Assembly: GCF_014174375.1 (NCBI RefSeq) | Contig: NZ_JABEQE010000006.1 | Location: 62,001 to 126,000, forward strand | Length of the DNA stretch: 64,000 nt | Direction of reading: 5' to 3' | From: Gluconacetobacter asukensis | GTDB taxonomy: Bacteria; Pseudomonadota; Alphaproteobacteria; Acetobacterales; Acetobacteraceae | The notes under the pieces: generated by a model | Databases searched by the model: none | What the model was told of the DNA's origin: nothing | What the model saw: the letters and a program-made list of their open reading frames with translations, nothing else | Translations under genes and position numbers: made by a program | Shown here: piece after piece, positions 45,284 to 56,167 of the stretch | Layout: the number at the start of each line of letters is the position of its first letter | Numbering within the stretch: the stretch's first letter is position 1

Positions 45284-46062
45284 TGCACGCGCGCTCCATC
45301 CTGCTGGAAGTCTGCGTCGATGGGGCTGATGGCCTGGCGGCGGCCGTGGAGGGCGGTGCCGACCGGGTCGAGCTTTGTTCCGCGCTGATGCTGGGCGGAC
45401 TGACGCCTTCGGCGGGGCTGGTGGCGATTGCCGCCCGTGCGCCGTGCCCGGTCTTTACGATGATCCGGCCCCGTCCTGGCGATTTTGTATTTTCTCCGGA
45501 CGAGGAGGCGGTCATGCGCGGCGATATCGCCGCCCTGGCGCAGGCTGGCCTGTCCGGTATCGTACTGGGCGCTTGTCTGGCGGATGGGCGGCTTGACGAG
45601 GCCATGCTGCGCCGGCTGCTCGACCATGCCCGCGCCTGCGGCCTGTCCCGTGCCACGCTGCATCGCGCCTTCGACCAGGCCACGGACCCGGACGCGGCGC
45701 TGGAGATCGCGGTCGGTCTGGGGTTCGAACGTATCCTGACCTCGGGTGGGGGTACCACCGCCTGGGAGGGGCGCGAGAGGCTGCGCCGTCTGGTCGATCG
45801 GGCCGATGGACGCATTGCCGTCATGGCCGGTGGCGGCGTCGCGCCGGCTTCGGCCGCGGCACTTGTCGCGGCCACCGGGGTCAAAGAAATTCACGGCTCC
45901 TGCCGCCGTGGCGATCCGCCGCGAGCCCAGGATGCGCGGAATGCCGGTTTTGGCGACAATCCGGTACCGACCGATGCTGCGGTGGTCGAAGCGATTCGGC
46001 AGGTCCTGGACCAGGCAGGCCGTGTCGCGACGATGTCCGGGGATTGTTCCAGGAGAGGATGA
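45283..46062 (+). CDS. cutC: CutC family protein (TIM-barrel)
   Basis: A 259-residue TIM-barrel protein of the CutC family, once linked to copper homeostasis. LLEVCVDGADGLAAAVEGGA, DRVELCSALMLGGLTPSAGL, VFTMIRPRPGDFVFSPDEE and RATLHRAFDQATDPDAAL, as well as GVKEIHGSCR, are family blocks. The copper role is disputed and no copper-binding Cys/His cluster is obvious. Its TGATG overlap with nagB and ATGA overlap with the hexosaminidase embed it in an amino-sugar operon, suggesting a carbohydrate-linked function. Confidence 0.92.
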   Translation: MHARSILLEVCVDGADGLAAAVEGGADRVELCSALMLGGLTPSAGLVAIAARAPCPVFTMIRPRPGDFVFSPDEEAVMRGDIAALAQAGLSGIVLGACLADGRLDEAMLRRLLDHARACGLSRATLHRAFDQATDPDAALEIAVGLGFERILTSGGGTTAWEGRERLRRLVDRADGRIAVMAGGGVAPASAAALVAATGVKEIHGSCRRGDPPRAQDARNAGFGDNPVPTDAAVVEAIRQVLDQAGRVATMSGDCSRRG

Positions 46063-46064
46063 GC

Positions 46065-48245
46065 ATGAAGTTTTCGACCGCGCGCGCGGCCCTTGTCGGG
46101 TCTTCGCTGCTTGCCGCGACGATGGCCCTTTCGGCCTGCGCGACGCCCTCGGGCGAACAGCCGGCGGCGCCGGAGCCTGTAGCTCCTGCTCCCGCACTGA
46201 TGCCGCTTCCCTCTTCGGTTGCCTTCCCCGGTGGTGCGCTTCCGCTGTCCGAGGGCTTCGTCGTGTCGTGGAGCCATCCGCCTTCCGCGATGCTGCAGGC
46301 TGCGGCCGGGCGCTTCCTGCGCCGTGCCGACGCGCTTGCCGGACGGGTGATGCCCGCGGCCGATCGCCCCGTGGACCCCAAGGTTGCGCCGGTTCCGGTG
46401 CGGATCGAGGCCGGGCAGGATGCGGGCTGGCTGACCACGCGGGCGAAGGAGGATTACCGGCTGGTGGTCGGCCCCGATGGCGCCACGCTGACGGCCGACG
46501 GCCCCGATGGCGTGATGCACGGTCTGGCGACCCTCGTGCAATTGATCGGGCGGGACGAAAACGGCCCGAAAGTCGATTTCGCGACCATTGCCGATCATCC
46601 CCGTTTCGCCTGGCGCGGGATCATGATCGATACCTCGCGCCACTTCGTGACGGTCGAGACCATCAAGCGCCAGATCGATGCGATGGAGATGCTGAAACTC
46701 GATGTTCTGCACCTGCATCTCAGTGACGGCACCGGCTTCCGGGTGGAGAGCCATGTGTTGCCGGAGCTGACGGCGAAGGGATCGCACGGCCAGTATTACA
46801 CCCAGGCCCAGATCCGGGATCTGGTGGCCTATGCGGCGGATCGGGGCATCCGGATCGTGCCCGAATTCGACGTGCCGGGCCATGCCCTGGCCCTGCTGCT
46901 GGCCCATCCGGAGCTGGCGGCGCAAAGCCCGGTCAATCCGGAGCCGAAGAACAAGAATACGGCCGCGCTCGATCCGACCCTGCCGGCGACGCTGCGCCTT
47001 GTGCGCCGGCTCTACGGTGAAATGGGCCGCCTGTTTCCCGATGCCTATTTCCATTCCGGCGGCGACGAGGTCGATCCCGACGAATGGATGAAGAATCCGA
47101 AGATCGTGGCCTGGATGAAAGACCATGGCTATGCGACGCCGCAGGCGCTGCAGGCGGCGTTTACCGCCCAGGTGCAGAAGGTTCTGGCCAGCCAGGGCAA
47201 GATCATGGTCGGGTGGGACGAGGTCAGCGAGGCGGCCATTCCGTCCGACGTGGTGGTCGATGTCTGGCGCGGTTCGAAATTCATCGGCTCGGCCACCGAA
47301 GCCCATCATCCCGTCATCGTTTCCGCCGGATATTATCTCGATCTGCTTCAGCCGGCGGGGCAGCATTATCTGGTCGACCCCTACGATCTGACCGCGAACG
47401 GGATTACCCGTGAGCAGGCCGACAAAATGCTGAAGAAGGGCTCGCGCCCCGATCTGGTCGCTGCCTTCCTGAAGGAGCCCGCGCCACCGCCGTTGACCGA
47501 GGAGCAGAAATCCTTCGTGCTGGGTGGCGAGGCGCCGCTATGGGCGGAACTCGTGACCGACGAGATGCTCGACGCGCGGATCTGGCCGCGCGCCGCCGCG
47601 ATCGCGGAACGGTTCTGGTCGCCTGCCGAGGTGCGGGATGTCGACGATATGTATCGGCGCCTCGCCGTGGTGAATTCCGAACTTCAGATCACGGGATTGC
47701 AGGGCGAGGCGAATAGGTGGCGCATGGCGGCCCGGCTTTCGACGGGCACGGTCGATCCGGTGATGGTGCTGGCGAGTGCCACGGTTCCGCTGCGCAACTA
47801 CAACATGAACCGCTATGTGGGGCGCCACGGCCACAGGCTGGATGAAATCGGGGAAATCGCGTCGCCCGATCCGGTACAGGCGCAGCGGTTCTCGACGCTG
47901 GTGGCGCGCTATGTGGCGGGAGACCACAGCGTGGTCCCGGCCCTGCGGCGGCAGCTTGTGACCTGGCGCGACAATGATGCGGCCTTTGCGCCGGTGGCGC
48001 AGGTCCGTGGCCTGTCCGACGCGCTGGTGACGTCCCGCCATCTGGCGGTCATCGCCGCGGCGGGGCTGAAGGCGCTGGATGGCGGACGGACGCTCTCGGC
48101 GCCCGAGAAGGCGATTTTCGATCAGGAAGATGCCGCCATCAATGGTTCCGCCGATGTCTCCGGTTCCTTCGCGGGCGTGAACCTGCCGCCTGCGGGGCTG
48201 ATGGTCGCAATCGAGCCGGCGGTGAGAAAACTCCTCGCTCTGTGA
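46065..48245 (+). CDS. beta-N-acetylhexosaminidase, GH20, lipoprotein
   Basis: A 726-residue GH20 enzyme that removes terminal beta-linked GlcNAc from chitin fragments or glycans. Its signal ends in the lipobox LSAC (AATMALSACATPSG), so it is a lipoprotein anchored to a membrane facing the periplasm or outside. The catalytic Asp-Glu is in FHSGGDEVDPDEWMK; the substrate-assisted mechanism uses FAWRGIMIDTSRHFV and LHLHLSDGTGFRVES. A C-terminal extension of about 150 residues follows the barrel. ATG 46065 has AGGAGAGG 6 nt upstream. An alternative ATG at 46059 overlaps the cutC stop. Confidence 0.94.
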   Translation: MKFSTARAALVGSSLLAATMALSACATPSGEQPAAPEPVAPAPALMPLPSSVAFPGGALPLSEGFVVSWSHPPSAMLQAAAGRFLRRADALAGRVMPAADRPVDPKVAPVPVRIEAGQDAGWLTTRAKEDYRLVVGPDGATLTADGPDGVMHGLATLVQLIGRDENGPKVDFATIADHPRFAWRGIMIDTSRHFVTVETIKRQIDAMEMLKLDVLHLHLSDGTGFRVESHVLPELTAKGSHGQYYTQAQIRDLVAYAADRGIRIVPEFDVPGHALALLLAHPELAAQSPVNPEPKNKNTAALDPTLPATLRLVRRLYGEMGRLFPDAYFHSGGDEVDPDEWMKNPKIVAWMKDHGYATPQALQAAFTAQVQKVLASQGKIMVGWDEVSEAAIPSDVVVDVWRGSKFIGSATEAHHPVIVSAGYYLDLLQPAGQHYLVDPYDLTANGITREQADKMLKKGSRPDLVAAFLKEPAPPPLTEEQKSFVLGGEAPLWAELVTDEMLDARIWPRAAAIAERFWSPAEVRDVDDMYRRLAVVNSELQITGLQGEANRWRMAARLSTGTVDPVMVLASATVPLRNYNMNRYVGRHGHRLDEIGEIASPDPVQAQRFSTLVARYVAGDHSVVPALRRQLVTWRDNDAAFAPVAQVRGLSDALVTSRHLAVIAAAGLKALDGGRTLSAPEKAIFDQEDAAINGSADVSGSFAGVNLPPAGLMVAIEPAVRKLLAL

Positions 48246-48359
48246 GGGAGCGGGATCCGGGCGATTGGGGCGCGGCGAAGAGGTTCGGAGGACCGCGCTC
48301 CAAGCCCGGGCAGTCAGACCGAGGAAGTCCGCGCATTGAACGCGTATTTCCTGTGATTG

Positions 48360-49368
48360 TCAGATCTGCCCGGATTTCAACCGGTCTGCCAGGTGCGCGC
48401 AGGCCCGCATTGTCACCGCCATGACCGTCAGCGTCGTGCCCAATGTGCCGCCGGTTGGAAAACTCGACGCATCCGTTACGAGGAGGTTGGGTGCCTCCCA
48501 GCATTGTCCGTAGCTGTTGAGGACCGAATCGGCGGGGTTCGTCCCCATGCGCGCGCCGCCGCTTTCATGGACGGCGGCGCCCATGACCATACTCTTGGGG
48601 AACATGTATCGCATCAGCCATCGCTTGATTCGGGGCTCGGTCGCGAATGCCTGTCCCCCAACGTCGCCAGGCCGAGAGGCGAGCCCCAGAGTTTTACCTT
48701 GCCGCCGCGGGATTCGATCATCTCGATGCCGTCGCTGATCTGCCGGTGCAGCATCGCGCGCTCGTTTTCGTGCACCGCGCAGCGGATATGGGGAAGGGGC
48801 ACATATCGATCATGCCCTCCGCATCCTCTCCGTCGCGGCGGCCGATGGACCCTTGATAGCTGTAGCCGCGCTGGAAGGACGGGTTCGCGATATTCCCGAT
48901 ATTGGCATAGCGCGGAATGTAGAACCCTCCGGTGACGCCATGGAAGGGATGGGTGGGCAGCGGCGCTGCCTCTCCCGCCACGGCCCGGGCCGGCCATCTT
49001 CCGTGCATGAGGACGGAGCATTGGTCCATGAAATAGCGGCCGAGTTGTCCGGTGTTGTTTCCCAGACCATGCGGATGCAGGGCCGAACGGGAATTGAGGA
49101 GCAGGCGCACGCTTTCGATGGGCGACGCGCAGAGGACACCGGCACGCGCCCGTACGACGTGACGCGCGCATGTCCGGCGGTCGGCATATTCCACGCCCGT
49201 CGCGCACCCTGTCATGGGGTCGGTCAATACGCGCACCGCGATGGCATCGGAACGGATCGTGGCATGCCCGGTCGCGAGGGGCCTGGCTGCGATGCTGCCC
49301 GTGCCGGCAAGGCGGCCGGCACCGTGGTAAAATGCGGGCTTGGAGCAGCCAAGTCGAGTGACGCGCAC
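48360..49368 (-). pseudogene. GMC oxidoreductase remnant (frameshifted, N-terminus missing)
   Basis: Three reading frames together give a GMC-type flavoprotein. One frame (from 49368 to about 48800) has AIAVRVLTDPMTGCATGVEY, ESVRLLLNSRSALHPHGLGN and GRYFMDQCSVLMHG. A second frame continues through MIESRGGKVKLWGSPLGLAT (about 48800-48660). A third carries the C-terminal FAD block HESGGARMGTNPADSVLN and VTDASSFPTGGTLGTTLTVM to 48360. At least two frameshifts and loss of the N-terminal FAD-binding GxGxxG domain mean it is not functional, unless the shifts are sequencing errors. Its relatives include gluconate, sorbitol and choline dehydrogenases, which suit an acetic acid bacterium. Confidence 0.75.
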
Positions 49369-49406
49369 TGCCCTCCGTTTACGCCTGTCCAGGTGGCTGG
49401 ATGGGT

Positions 49407-50132
49407 TTATTCCGTTCGCTTCCAGGGACTGAACGGAACCGGAAAAACCATCGCGATGCCGGAGATCGGTCTTGTGCTGCTGAACACGGCTTCGGCGGGA
49501 TAGAGGCGGGGCTGGAAGGTGAAGGCATAGGGCCTGTCGGCCTGATTCCGGACCAGGCTGAATATCTTTTTGTTTTCCGTCACGGAAAATTCCGATCGGG
49601 GTGGCAGCGTGACGGTGAGGCTCTTCGTGGCGGGGACGAAGGCCGACAGGAGGAAGCCGGTCTTGTGGCTAATCTGGCGGTCAAGCGTCGATAGCCAGGT
49701 GCGCGCGTCCTGGCCTGTGAAGCGGTTGGCCGGAAACCGGTCCACGCTTGCCGTTGCCTGGAACCTGATTTCCTGGTTCGGGGACAGGGCTGCCACGACG
49801 TTGGGATTTTCCGCCGCCAGGGCCTCGTCGAGGGGCGGAACAAGTTCATTGCCGGCTTCGGGAAACAGGGAAACAGGGCCCCGCTTCGTGTCGAGAAAGA
49901 GATGGGCGTCTTCGGGGGGACGGTCCCCAGGCTCCAGACGTGCCGCGACATGGAGATGAAGGCCGCTTGGCTGGCCGTCCTTCAGGGCGATGGCATCCAT
50001 CGTGTCCTGCATGCGGCGGAGATTCGATACCACGACGGGATGAACCGTCCCGCGAACGGAGATCTCTTCCGCCCATGCCGGAGAGAGCATGAACAGCCAG
50101 GCGAGAAGGGCGAGCCCGAACCTGAAGCGCAT
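49407..50132 (-). CDS. exported protein of unknown function
   Basis: I do not recognise this 241-residue protein. It has a clear signal peptide (MRFRFGLALLAWLFMLSPAWA) and no further membrane segments, lipobox or Cys. The mature part is rich in beta-prone sequence (LTVTLPPRSEFSVTENKKIF, YAFTFQPRLYPAEAVF). A repeated theme of RFQATASVDRFPANRFTGQD suggests an extracellular beta domain. It lies 38 nt upstream of the GMC remnant on the same strand, so both may once have formed an operon. A role in the periplasm is likely but unknown. Confidence 0.6.
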   Translation of the reverse strand: MRFRFGLALLAWLFMLSPAWAEEISVRGTVHPVVVSNLRRMQDTMDAIALKDGQPSGLHLHVAARLEPGDRPPEDAHLFLDTKRGPVSLFPEAGNELVPPLDEALAAENPNVVAALSPNQEIRFQATASVDRFPANRFTGQDARTWLSTLDRQISHKTGFLLSAFVPATKSLTVTLPPRSEFSVTENKKIFSLVRNQADRPYAFTFQPRLYPAEAVFSSTRPISGIAMVFPVPFSPWKRTE

Positions 50133-50224
50133 TCCTCGATCCTCGTTCCGTGGGCGCCCTCGTCTCTATCGGATCGCGCGGCGGGGCCGGCAGGGCGGCG
50201 CCCGCCGATTGTTCCGGACAGGAT

Positions 50225-51505
50225 TTATCGGGTCCGTCGGCGGGGTGCCGGCGGGGCGGTGAAGGTGCAGACGGCTTCGACCTCGGTCGACCACAGGAAC
50301 TGGTCGATGATCGTCACGCCGTCCAGCGTGTATCCTGCCGCCTTCAGCCCGGCGGCGTCGCGAGACAGGGCCTGGGGGTTGCAACTGACATAGATGATCC
50401 GCTGCGGCCGGCCGTCGACGATCTGCGCCATCTGGGCGCCGGCGCCCATGTAGGGCGGGTCGAGGACGATGGCGCCGGCCTCGGCGATCTGGCGGGCCAT
50501 GACCGGCTGGCGGTTCAGGTCGCGCTGCTCGGCCACGACACGGGTGCCGCTGGTGGCGCGGCGCAGGGACGCGACGGCGTCAGGGTGGCCTTCGAAGGCC
50601 AGGACCCGGGCCTTCTCGCTGAGGGCGAAGGAGAGGGTTCCGCAGCCCGCATAGAGTTCGATGATCGCGTCGCGGCGGCCCAGCTTGCGCGGCAGTGCGG
50701 CCAGGACGGCCGCGATGATGGCGGCTTCGCCCGCGCTGCTGGGCTGGAGGAAGGCGCCGGGCGGCGGGGCGACGGCGATGCCCGAGAAGAGGTGGTGCAC
50801 CGGGCCGGTCTGGGCGGCGGTTTCCGGCGTGTCGGTGGTGCCGGCGCGGCGCCAGGCGATGCGGGGGATGCGCTGGCTGCGCGCGAATTCCGCCAGTTTG
50901 GCGCGGTCGCTCGGCTCCAGCGGTCCGTCGGTTGCCAGCAGCAGGTCCGGCCCCGAATCGAGCAGGTTGATCAGCACGTCGCCGCTCTGCCGCAGCGCGC
51001 CCAGCGAGCGGGCCACGTCACGCAATGCGGGCAGCAGGGCGAACAATGCGGGGGCGAGGATCGAGCAGGTCGTGAGGTCGACCACGTCGCCGCGCCGTGC
51101 GTGCAGCCCGATGGCTACGCCGTCGGGCCGGCGGCGGATTGCCAGATCGACGCGCCGGCGCGAGGCGGGCGGGCTCTGGAACCGTGCGGTGACGAGGGGA
51201 TCGGCAAAGCCGGCCCGTTCCAGGGCATGGACGACCGTTTCGGTCTTCCAGTCCAGTGCGGCCGGCAGGGACAAATGCTGGATGGCACAGCCGCCGCATT
51301 GGCCGAACAGGGGGCAGGGCGGCGCGACCCGGTCCGGGCTGGGGCGCAGCACGGACAGGAGATGGGCCGAGCGGGCATCGACCTGCTGGACGCTGACGCG
51401 CTCGCCGGCCAGGGCGCCGGGGACGAACAGGCGCTCGCCGTCCGGCATGCGGGCAATGCCATCCCCGTCCACGCCGAGCGCGCTGATATCGATTTCGGTG
51501 TTCAT
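50225..51505 (-). CDS. class I SAM-dependent RNA methyltransferase (RlmD/TrmA family)
   Basis: A 426-residue enzyme that makes 5-methyluridine in 23S rRNA (U1939-type site). A TRAM-like N-terminal domain (IDISALGVDGDGIARMPDGE) is followed by the Fe-S cluster Cys motif CPLFGQCGGC and FLQPSSAGEAAIIAAVL. The SAM site is IELYAGCGTLSFALSE. The catalytic Cys is in IIYVSCNPQALSRD, after ILDPPYMGAG-like sequence (AIVLDPPYMGAGAQM). The start at 51505 (MNTEIDISALG) matches the family; 51544 adds 13 residues. It is convergent with nothing and separated from the exported protein by 92 nt. Confidence 0.9.
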   Translation of the reverse strand: MNTEIDISALGVDGDGIARMPDGERLFVPGALAGERVSVQQVDARSAHLLSVLRPSPDRVAPPCPLFGQCGGCAIQHLSLPAALDWKTETVVHALERAGFADPLVTARFQSPPASRRRVDLAIRRRPDGVAIGLHARRGDVVDLTTCSILAPALFALLPALRDVARSLGALRQSGDVLINLLDSGPDLLLATDGPLEPSDRAKLAEFARSQRIPRIAWRRAGTTDTPETAAQTGPVHHLFSGIAVAPPPGAFLQPSSAGEAAIIAAVLAALPRKLGRRDAIIELYAGCGTLSFALSEKARVLAFEGHPDAVASLRRATSGTRVVAEQRDLNRQPVMARQIAEAGAIVLDPPYMGAGAQMAQIVDGRPQRIIYVSCNPQALSRDAAGLKAAGYTLDGVTIIDQFLWSTEVEAVCTFTAPPAPRRRTR

Positions 51506-51644
51506 CGGTTTTCTATCCACGCTGTCCCGACCGGCGTGCGCCAATCAGGACGCCGGGGGCCTGGAGCCTGATTGTGGGCTGGTGGGCGGGAGCGGCCGGG
51601 CATGCGCGTCGGATCGTCATCGACGCGCATGCCCGGCCAGGCTG

Positions 51645-53294
<1,650 letters not shown>

Positions 53295-53550
53295 AATTCT
53301 CTCGAACGTGTCAGTGGTGTGGTCCCGTCCATTCCGCCACGATGTGGTTGGGCAGGCTTTTTTCGGCCTGTTTTCCTGCGACGAAGCAGGGCCTTGCGAA
53401 AATGAAGGCGAATCCTCCGATTCCGCGTGACTGTCCGTATCGAGAAATGGGACGAAAATCAAGCGCGGAGCATCGGGGAGGGCGGGGCAGCCTTCCGGCG
53501 CCGCGTTGTGTTGGGTGTCATGTCTCTGGCGTCTTGTCTCTGGAGGAACC

Positions 53551-55383
53551 GTGGTCACAGTCACGCCGTTGAAAATCGAGGATTATGGCCTGATCGGCGA
53601 CGGGCGCAGCTGCGCCCTGGTGGGGCGGAACGGGTCGATTGACTGGCTCTGCTGGCCGCGCTTCGACAGTCCGGCCTGTTTTGCCGCCTTGCTGGGCGAC
53701 GGCGAGAACGGACATTGGCAGTTGGCGCCGGACGAGGAGCGGGGCGGCACGCCGATTACCGTGACACGGTCGTATCGTAACCATGGCATGGTGCTGGAAA
53801 CGGTGTTCGAGACCCATACCGGTGTGGTCGCGATCCTGGATTTCATGGCCATCGGCGCTGCCGAGCCGACCCTGATCCGGATCGTCGAGGGGCGGCGCGG
53901 GGCGGTGCCGATCCTCAACTGGCTGGTGATGCGGTTCGATTACGGGCTGTCGGTGCCGTGGGTCACGCGCCTGCCGGACAATATGGGCATCAGTGCCATC
54001 GCCGGGCCGTCGCGCTGCGTGCTGCGCTGTCCGGTCGCGCTGCATGGCGAGGATCGCCATACCGTATCGCGCTTCATCGTGTCCGAGGGCGATCAGGTGC
54101 CCTTCGTGCTGACCTATATGGATTCGCACGGCGCGCTGTCCCAGCCGATCGACGCGCTGGCGGCGTTGCACCGGACGGAACAGTTCTGGTCGGACTGGAT
54201 CGGGCGCTGCACCTATCAGGGTGAGCATGCGGCCATGGTGCGGCGCTCGCTGCTGACGCTCAAGGCGCTGATCTACCAGCCCACGGGGGGAATCGTCGCG
54301 GCGCCGACCACCTCGCTGCCCGAGGAACTGGGGGGCGGGCGCAACTGGGATTATCGCTATTGCTGGCTGCGCGATGCCTCGCTGACGCTGATCGCGATCA
54401 TGGCCGGCGGTTATTTCGAGGAGGCGATGGCGTGGCGTGACTGGCTGCAGGCGGCCGTCGCCGGCAGCCCCGACCAGGTGCAGATCATGTACGGGATCGC
54501 CGGCGAGCGGCTGCTGAATGAATGGGAGGCCGGCTGGCTGCCGGGCTATGAGGCGTCGAAGCCGGTGCGGGTGGGCAATGCGGCGGCCGGTCAGCTTCAG
54601 CTCGACGTGTATGGCGAGGCCATTGCGGCGCTGCATGTGGCCCGGCAGACGCGCCTGTGCGCGATTACCGACGGCTGGCGGCTGCAGGTGGGGTTGTTGC
54701 AGCATCTGGCGACGATCTGGAAGGAGCCGGACGAGGGGATGTGGGAGGTTCGCGGGGGACGGCGCCAGTTCACCGTGTCCAAGATCTCGTGCTGGCTGGC
54801 GTTCGACCGGGCGATTCGCGATGTCGAGAAATACGGGCTGGAGGCGCCGCTGGAGGAATGGAAGGCTCTGCGGCAGGATATTCATGACACGGTGTGCCGG
54901 GAGGGGTTCAACGCGGACAAGAACTGCTTTGTCCAGTATTTCGGCGGCACGGGACTGGATGCGGGATTGCTGCTGATCCCGGTCGTGGGCTTTCTGCCCG
55001 CAGATGATCCGCGCGTGAGCGGCACCATCGCGGCGATCGAGCGCGAATTGCTGGACGAGCATGGATTCGTCCGCCGCTATCTGCCTGATCGGGTGATCGA
55101 GGGGGTGACCGGGGACGAAGGGGCGTTCATTGCCTGCTCGTTCTGGCTGGTGAACGCTTATGTCGCCCAGGGGCGGATGGAAGAGGCCCATGCCCTGTTC
55201 AACCGGCTGCTGGCGTTGTGCAGCGACCTGGGCCTGCTGGCGGAGGAATATGACGCCACCACCGGGCGGCAGGTGGGGAACTTCCCGCAGGCGTTCTCGC
55301 ACCTGTCGCTGATCAACTCGGCATCGATCCTCAACGCCGGCCGAATCACCACCATGGGCGCGGCGCCGTTACCTGTTTTGTAG
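53551..55383 (+). CDS. glycoside hydrolase family 15 protein (glucoamylase/trehalase-like)
   Basis: A 610-residue GH15 enzyme of the bacterial type that hydrolyses alpha-glucosides such as trehalose, maltose or dextrins. N-terminal KIEDYGLIGDGRSCALVGRN and GSIDWLCWPRFDSPACFA are the family signature. The catalytic acid is in SLPEELGGGRNWDYRYCWLR and the base Glu in EEYDATTGRQVGNFPQAFSH. No signal peptide is visible, so cytosolic. GTG 53551 follows GGAGGAACC; the frame extends to 53506 without a better site. It is divergent from the DEAD helicase, with 256 nt between starts. Confidence 0.92.
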   Translation: MVTVTPLKIEDYGLIGDGRSCALVGRNGSIDWLCWPRFDSPACFAALLGDGENGHWQLAPDEERGGTPITVTRSYRNHGMVLETVFETHTGVVAILDFMAIGAAEPTLIRIVEGRRGAVPILNWLVMRFDYGLSVPWVTRLPDNMGISAIAGPSRCVLRCPVALHGEDRHTVSRFIVSEGDQVPFVLTYMDSHGALSQPIDALAALHRTEQFWSDWIGRCTYQGEHAAMVRRSLLTLKALIYQPTGGIVAAPTTSLPEELGGGRNWDYRYCWLRDASLTLIAIMAGGYFEEAMAWRDWLQAAVAGSPDQVQIMYGIAGERLLNEWEAGWLPGYEASKPVRVGNAAAGQLQLDVYGEAIAALHVARQTRLCAITDGWRLQVGLLQHLATIWKEPDEGMWEVRGGRRQFTVSKISCWLAFDRAIRDVEKYGLEAPLEEWKALRQDIHDTVCREGFNADKNCFVQYFGGTGLDAGLLLIPVVGFLPADDPRVSGTIAAIERELLDEHGFVRRYLPDRVIEGVTGDEGAFIACSFWLVNAYVAQGRMEEAHALFNRLLALCSDLGLLAEEYDATTGRQVGNFPQAFSHLSLINSASILNAGRITTMGAAPLPVL

Positions 55384-55438
55384 AAGTGCCGGAGGGGGCG
55401 GGGGTAGGCTGGTGCGGCGGCGTCGATCCTGAGCGAGA

Positions 55439-55456
55439 GCGGCCCGTCAGGGCCGC
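55439..55456. repeat. hairpin GCGGCCC-GTCA-GGGCCGC in convergent gap
   Basis: Perfect 7-bp dyad with a GTCA loop in the 181-nt gap between convergent GH15 and CopD-like genes. A related, shorter dyad (CGGCC-TTGAT-GGCCG) follows about 35 nt later (near 55489-55504), both within GAGCGG-like sequence. The tandem similarity suggests a small repeat element or bidirectional terminator. There is no T tract. Confidence 0.4.
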
Positions 55457-55564
55457 GCCCGTCGTGTGTTTCCGAGCATCGGAGCGGAGCGGCCTTGATG
55501 GCCGAGAGCACCGAAGCGCAGGAAACGCGCGTCGGATCGCCAGGAGCGGCGCTGCCGCGCCAGC

Positions 55565-56017
55565 CTACAGGCCGCGGGCCATGGCGGCGGATAGAATGGT
55601 GAGAACGCCCAGGCCGATATTGATCGTTACCAGCGAGCGGATGGTGTCGAACAGGGCGGGCTGGGGGCGGATGGCGCGGCGGGCCTTCTGGAACGGGCCG
55701 AAATAGATCCGTGCGAACACGGCCGCCATGGCCAGGCCCAGCAACTGCATCACGTTCACCTGCCACGGGATGGTGGCGAAACCGCCCTCGTGCAGGATCA
55801 TCAGCCAGCCGGTGACCAGGACGGTGGGCATTGTGTGCCAGACGAGGCGGAAGAAGCGGGTGAGGGTCTGCAGGTGGACCGACGCGCGCTGGGTTGCATC
55901 CAGCAGCCCCAGGCTGGGGCGCAGGACGAACACGGCGTAAACCATGCCGCCGACCCAGGCGGTCATGCCGAGCAGGTGGATCGCGAGCACGAGGCTCCAG
56001 AGGATCGAGGAGGTCAT
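55565..56017 (-). CDS. CopD-like integral membrane protein
   Basis: A 150-residue protein with four hydrophobic segments: ILWSLVLAIHLLGMTAWVGG, FFRLVWHTMPTVLVTGWLMI, MQLLGLAMAAVFARIYFG and a C-terminal LVTINIGLGVLTILSAAMA. The AIHLLGMTAWVGGMVYAVF start with conserved His and Trp-Gly-Gly resembles CopD/DUF2269-type proteins, implicated in copper export or haem-linked electron transport. Function is unproven. ATG 56017 follows GGGAGC. It is divergent from nnr. Confidence 0.75.
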   Translation of the reverse strand: MTSSILWSLVLAIHLLGMTAWVGGMVYAVFVLRPSLGLLDATQRASVHLQTLTRFFRLVWHTMPTVLVTGWLMILHEGGFATIPWQVNVMQLLGLAMAAVFARIYFGPFQKARRAIRPQPALFDTIRSLVTINIGLGVLTILSAAMARGL

Positions 56018-56167
56018 GTCAGCTCCCGGCCAGGGGTAAGGGATGGCCCGCGTGACGGGACGCGGACGTCGAGGTATGCTTGATCGCCAATTCCGCCCCG
56101 GCGCGCAAGACGGCGGTGCGCGAGCGGCGCCCGCGAGAGGCCGCCCTTGACCGGAGGAGATTGTCCG

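Noticed and set aside
53295-53564. Longer N-terminus of the DEAD-box helicase
   Set aside because: The extra 90 residues lack family similarity and overlap the divergent GH15 start; a start at 53294 is preferred but remains unsure.
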